A stretch of DNA of 64,000 nucleotides. It comes from Photobacterium aphoticum. GTDB taxonomy: Bacteria > Pseudomonadota > Gammaproteobacteria > Enterobacterales > Vibrionaceae. Where the stretch lies: contig NZ_LDOV01000009.1 in NCBI RefSeq assembly GCF_001029435.1, positions 1 to 64,000 on the forward strand, read 5' to 3'. Positions within the stretch are counted from its first letter, which is position 1. Every line of letters starts with the position of its first letter. The notes under the pieces are model-generated. The model saw nothing but the letters and a program-made list of their open reading frames with translations, ran no database searches and had not been told where the DNA came from. The translations under genes and the position numbers were made by a program. Positions 63,829 to 64,000 of this stretch are shown here, piece after piece.

Positions 63829-64000
63829 TCACCTATAGGTGCTATAGAGTGAACGTCTATCATTGACGCCAATCCATCCTGATGCATGAAAAAGTGGGGA
63901 GTAAATCGGGTATTCACCATGGTCATTGTCCGACATCGTCCAGCGCCCATTGTACGGCAGTTTCAGATCATCCCAAGTGAGCGCAAGCTCATGTATTTTT
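63829..64000 (-). CDS. 3' end of an unrecognised minus-strand gene
   Basis: A minus-strand frame runs from the window edge to a TGA at 63829-63831. The 56 visible residues look like a real protein (ELALTWDDLKLPYNGRWTMS, later PLFHASGWIGVNDRR) with many Trp, Tyr and Asp. The gene is convergent with the effector module and is cut by the window. I cannot identify it. Confidence 0.5.
   Translation of the reverse strand, partial: KIHELALTWDDLKLPYNGRWTMSDNDHGEYPIYSPLFHASGWIGVNDRRSLYSTYR

Noticed and set aside
1..64000. CRISPR array, tRNA or rRNA gene
   Set aside because: No spaced identical repeats, cloverleaf-like sequence or ribosomal RNA segment was seen on either strand.

Overview
The window reads as chromosome of a marine gammaproteobacterium, most likely Vibrionaceae. 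The grounds are the imp/vas-type type VI secretion (T6SS) genes, an OmpU-like porin, a DcuC carrier, and an ECF sigma/Ser-Thr kinase pair resembling the EcfP/PknT pair of Vibrio parahaemolyticus. Core genes look close to 50% G+C; the effector/immunity stretches (about 31.9-34.5 kb and 60.5-63.8 kb) are clearly AT-richer and look acquired. I saw no rRNA, tRNA, CRISPR array or intact insertion sequence.

Region 1 (about 0.3-34.5 kb) is one T6SS locus. A PpkA-like kinase is divergent from a long same-strand series: FHA protein, TssJ, TssK, TssL (with OmpA domain), TssM, TagF, PppA, TssA, TssB, TssC, a second TssC-like protein, TagJ, TssE, TssF, TssG, TssH/ClpV, Hcp, VgrG. Kinase, FHA protein, phosphatase and TagF together indicate post-translational threonine-phosphorylation control. 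No sigma-54 activator and no PAAR gene is visible. The series ends in a thiolase-like protein and an Rhs protein whose C-terminus is eroded and carries no toxin, followed by three different immunity-like genes, one broken by a homopolymer frameshift. A diverged direct repeat of about 105 bp lies at each end (162-265 and 33419-33523).

Region 2 (34.6-40.9 kb) is ordinary chromosome: two LysR regulators, a small secreted protein with a perfect CRP site upstream, an exported low-complexity protein, DcuC, a YdhR-like protein, a small membrane protein and two very short genes.

Region 3 (41.0-50.2 kb) is the part I find most interesting. A minus-strand operon encodes a membrane Ser/Thr kinase, an exported protein, an ECF sigma factor whose region 2.2 has STTA where acidic residues are usual, and a membrane-anchored Ser/Thr/Asn-rich protein. 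Next to it are an outer-membrane barrel and a large lipoprotein. Three of the exported proteins share an apparent Cys/Cys-Pro C-terminal module. The set looks like a phosphorylation-gated sigma factor together with its envelope proteins.

Region 4 (50.3-59.7 kb) holds an NRAMP-related metal transporter and a LysR regulator divergent from a periplasmic redox cluster: porin, PCu(A)C copper chaperone, NapC-type tetraheme cytochrome, a cytochrome fused to two Lcl/DUF1566 domains with an unusual CX3CH site, a beta-propeller protein, SCO1, a TlpA-like thioredoxin and a monoheme cytochrome. No terminal oxidoreductase is recognisable in it.

Region 5 (59.8-64 kb) has a GNAT acetyltransferase, then an orphan effector/immunity module: a candidate alpha/beta-hydrolase effector between two paralogous immunity-like genes, the first a pseudogene. 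The right edge cuts an unrecognised minus-strand gene.
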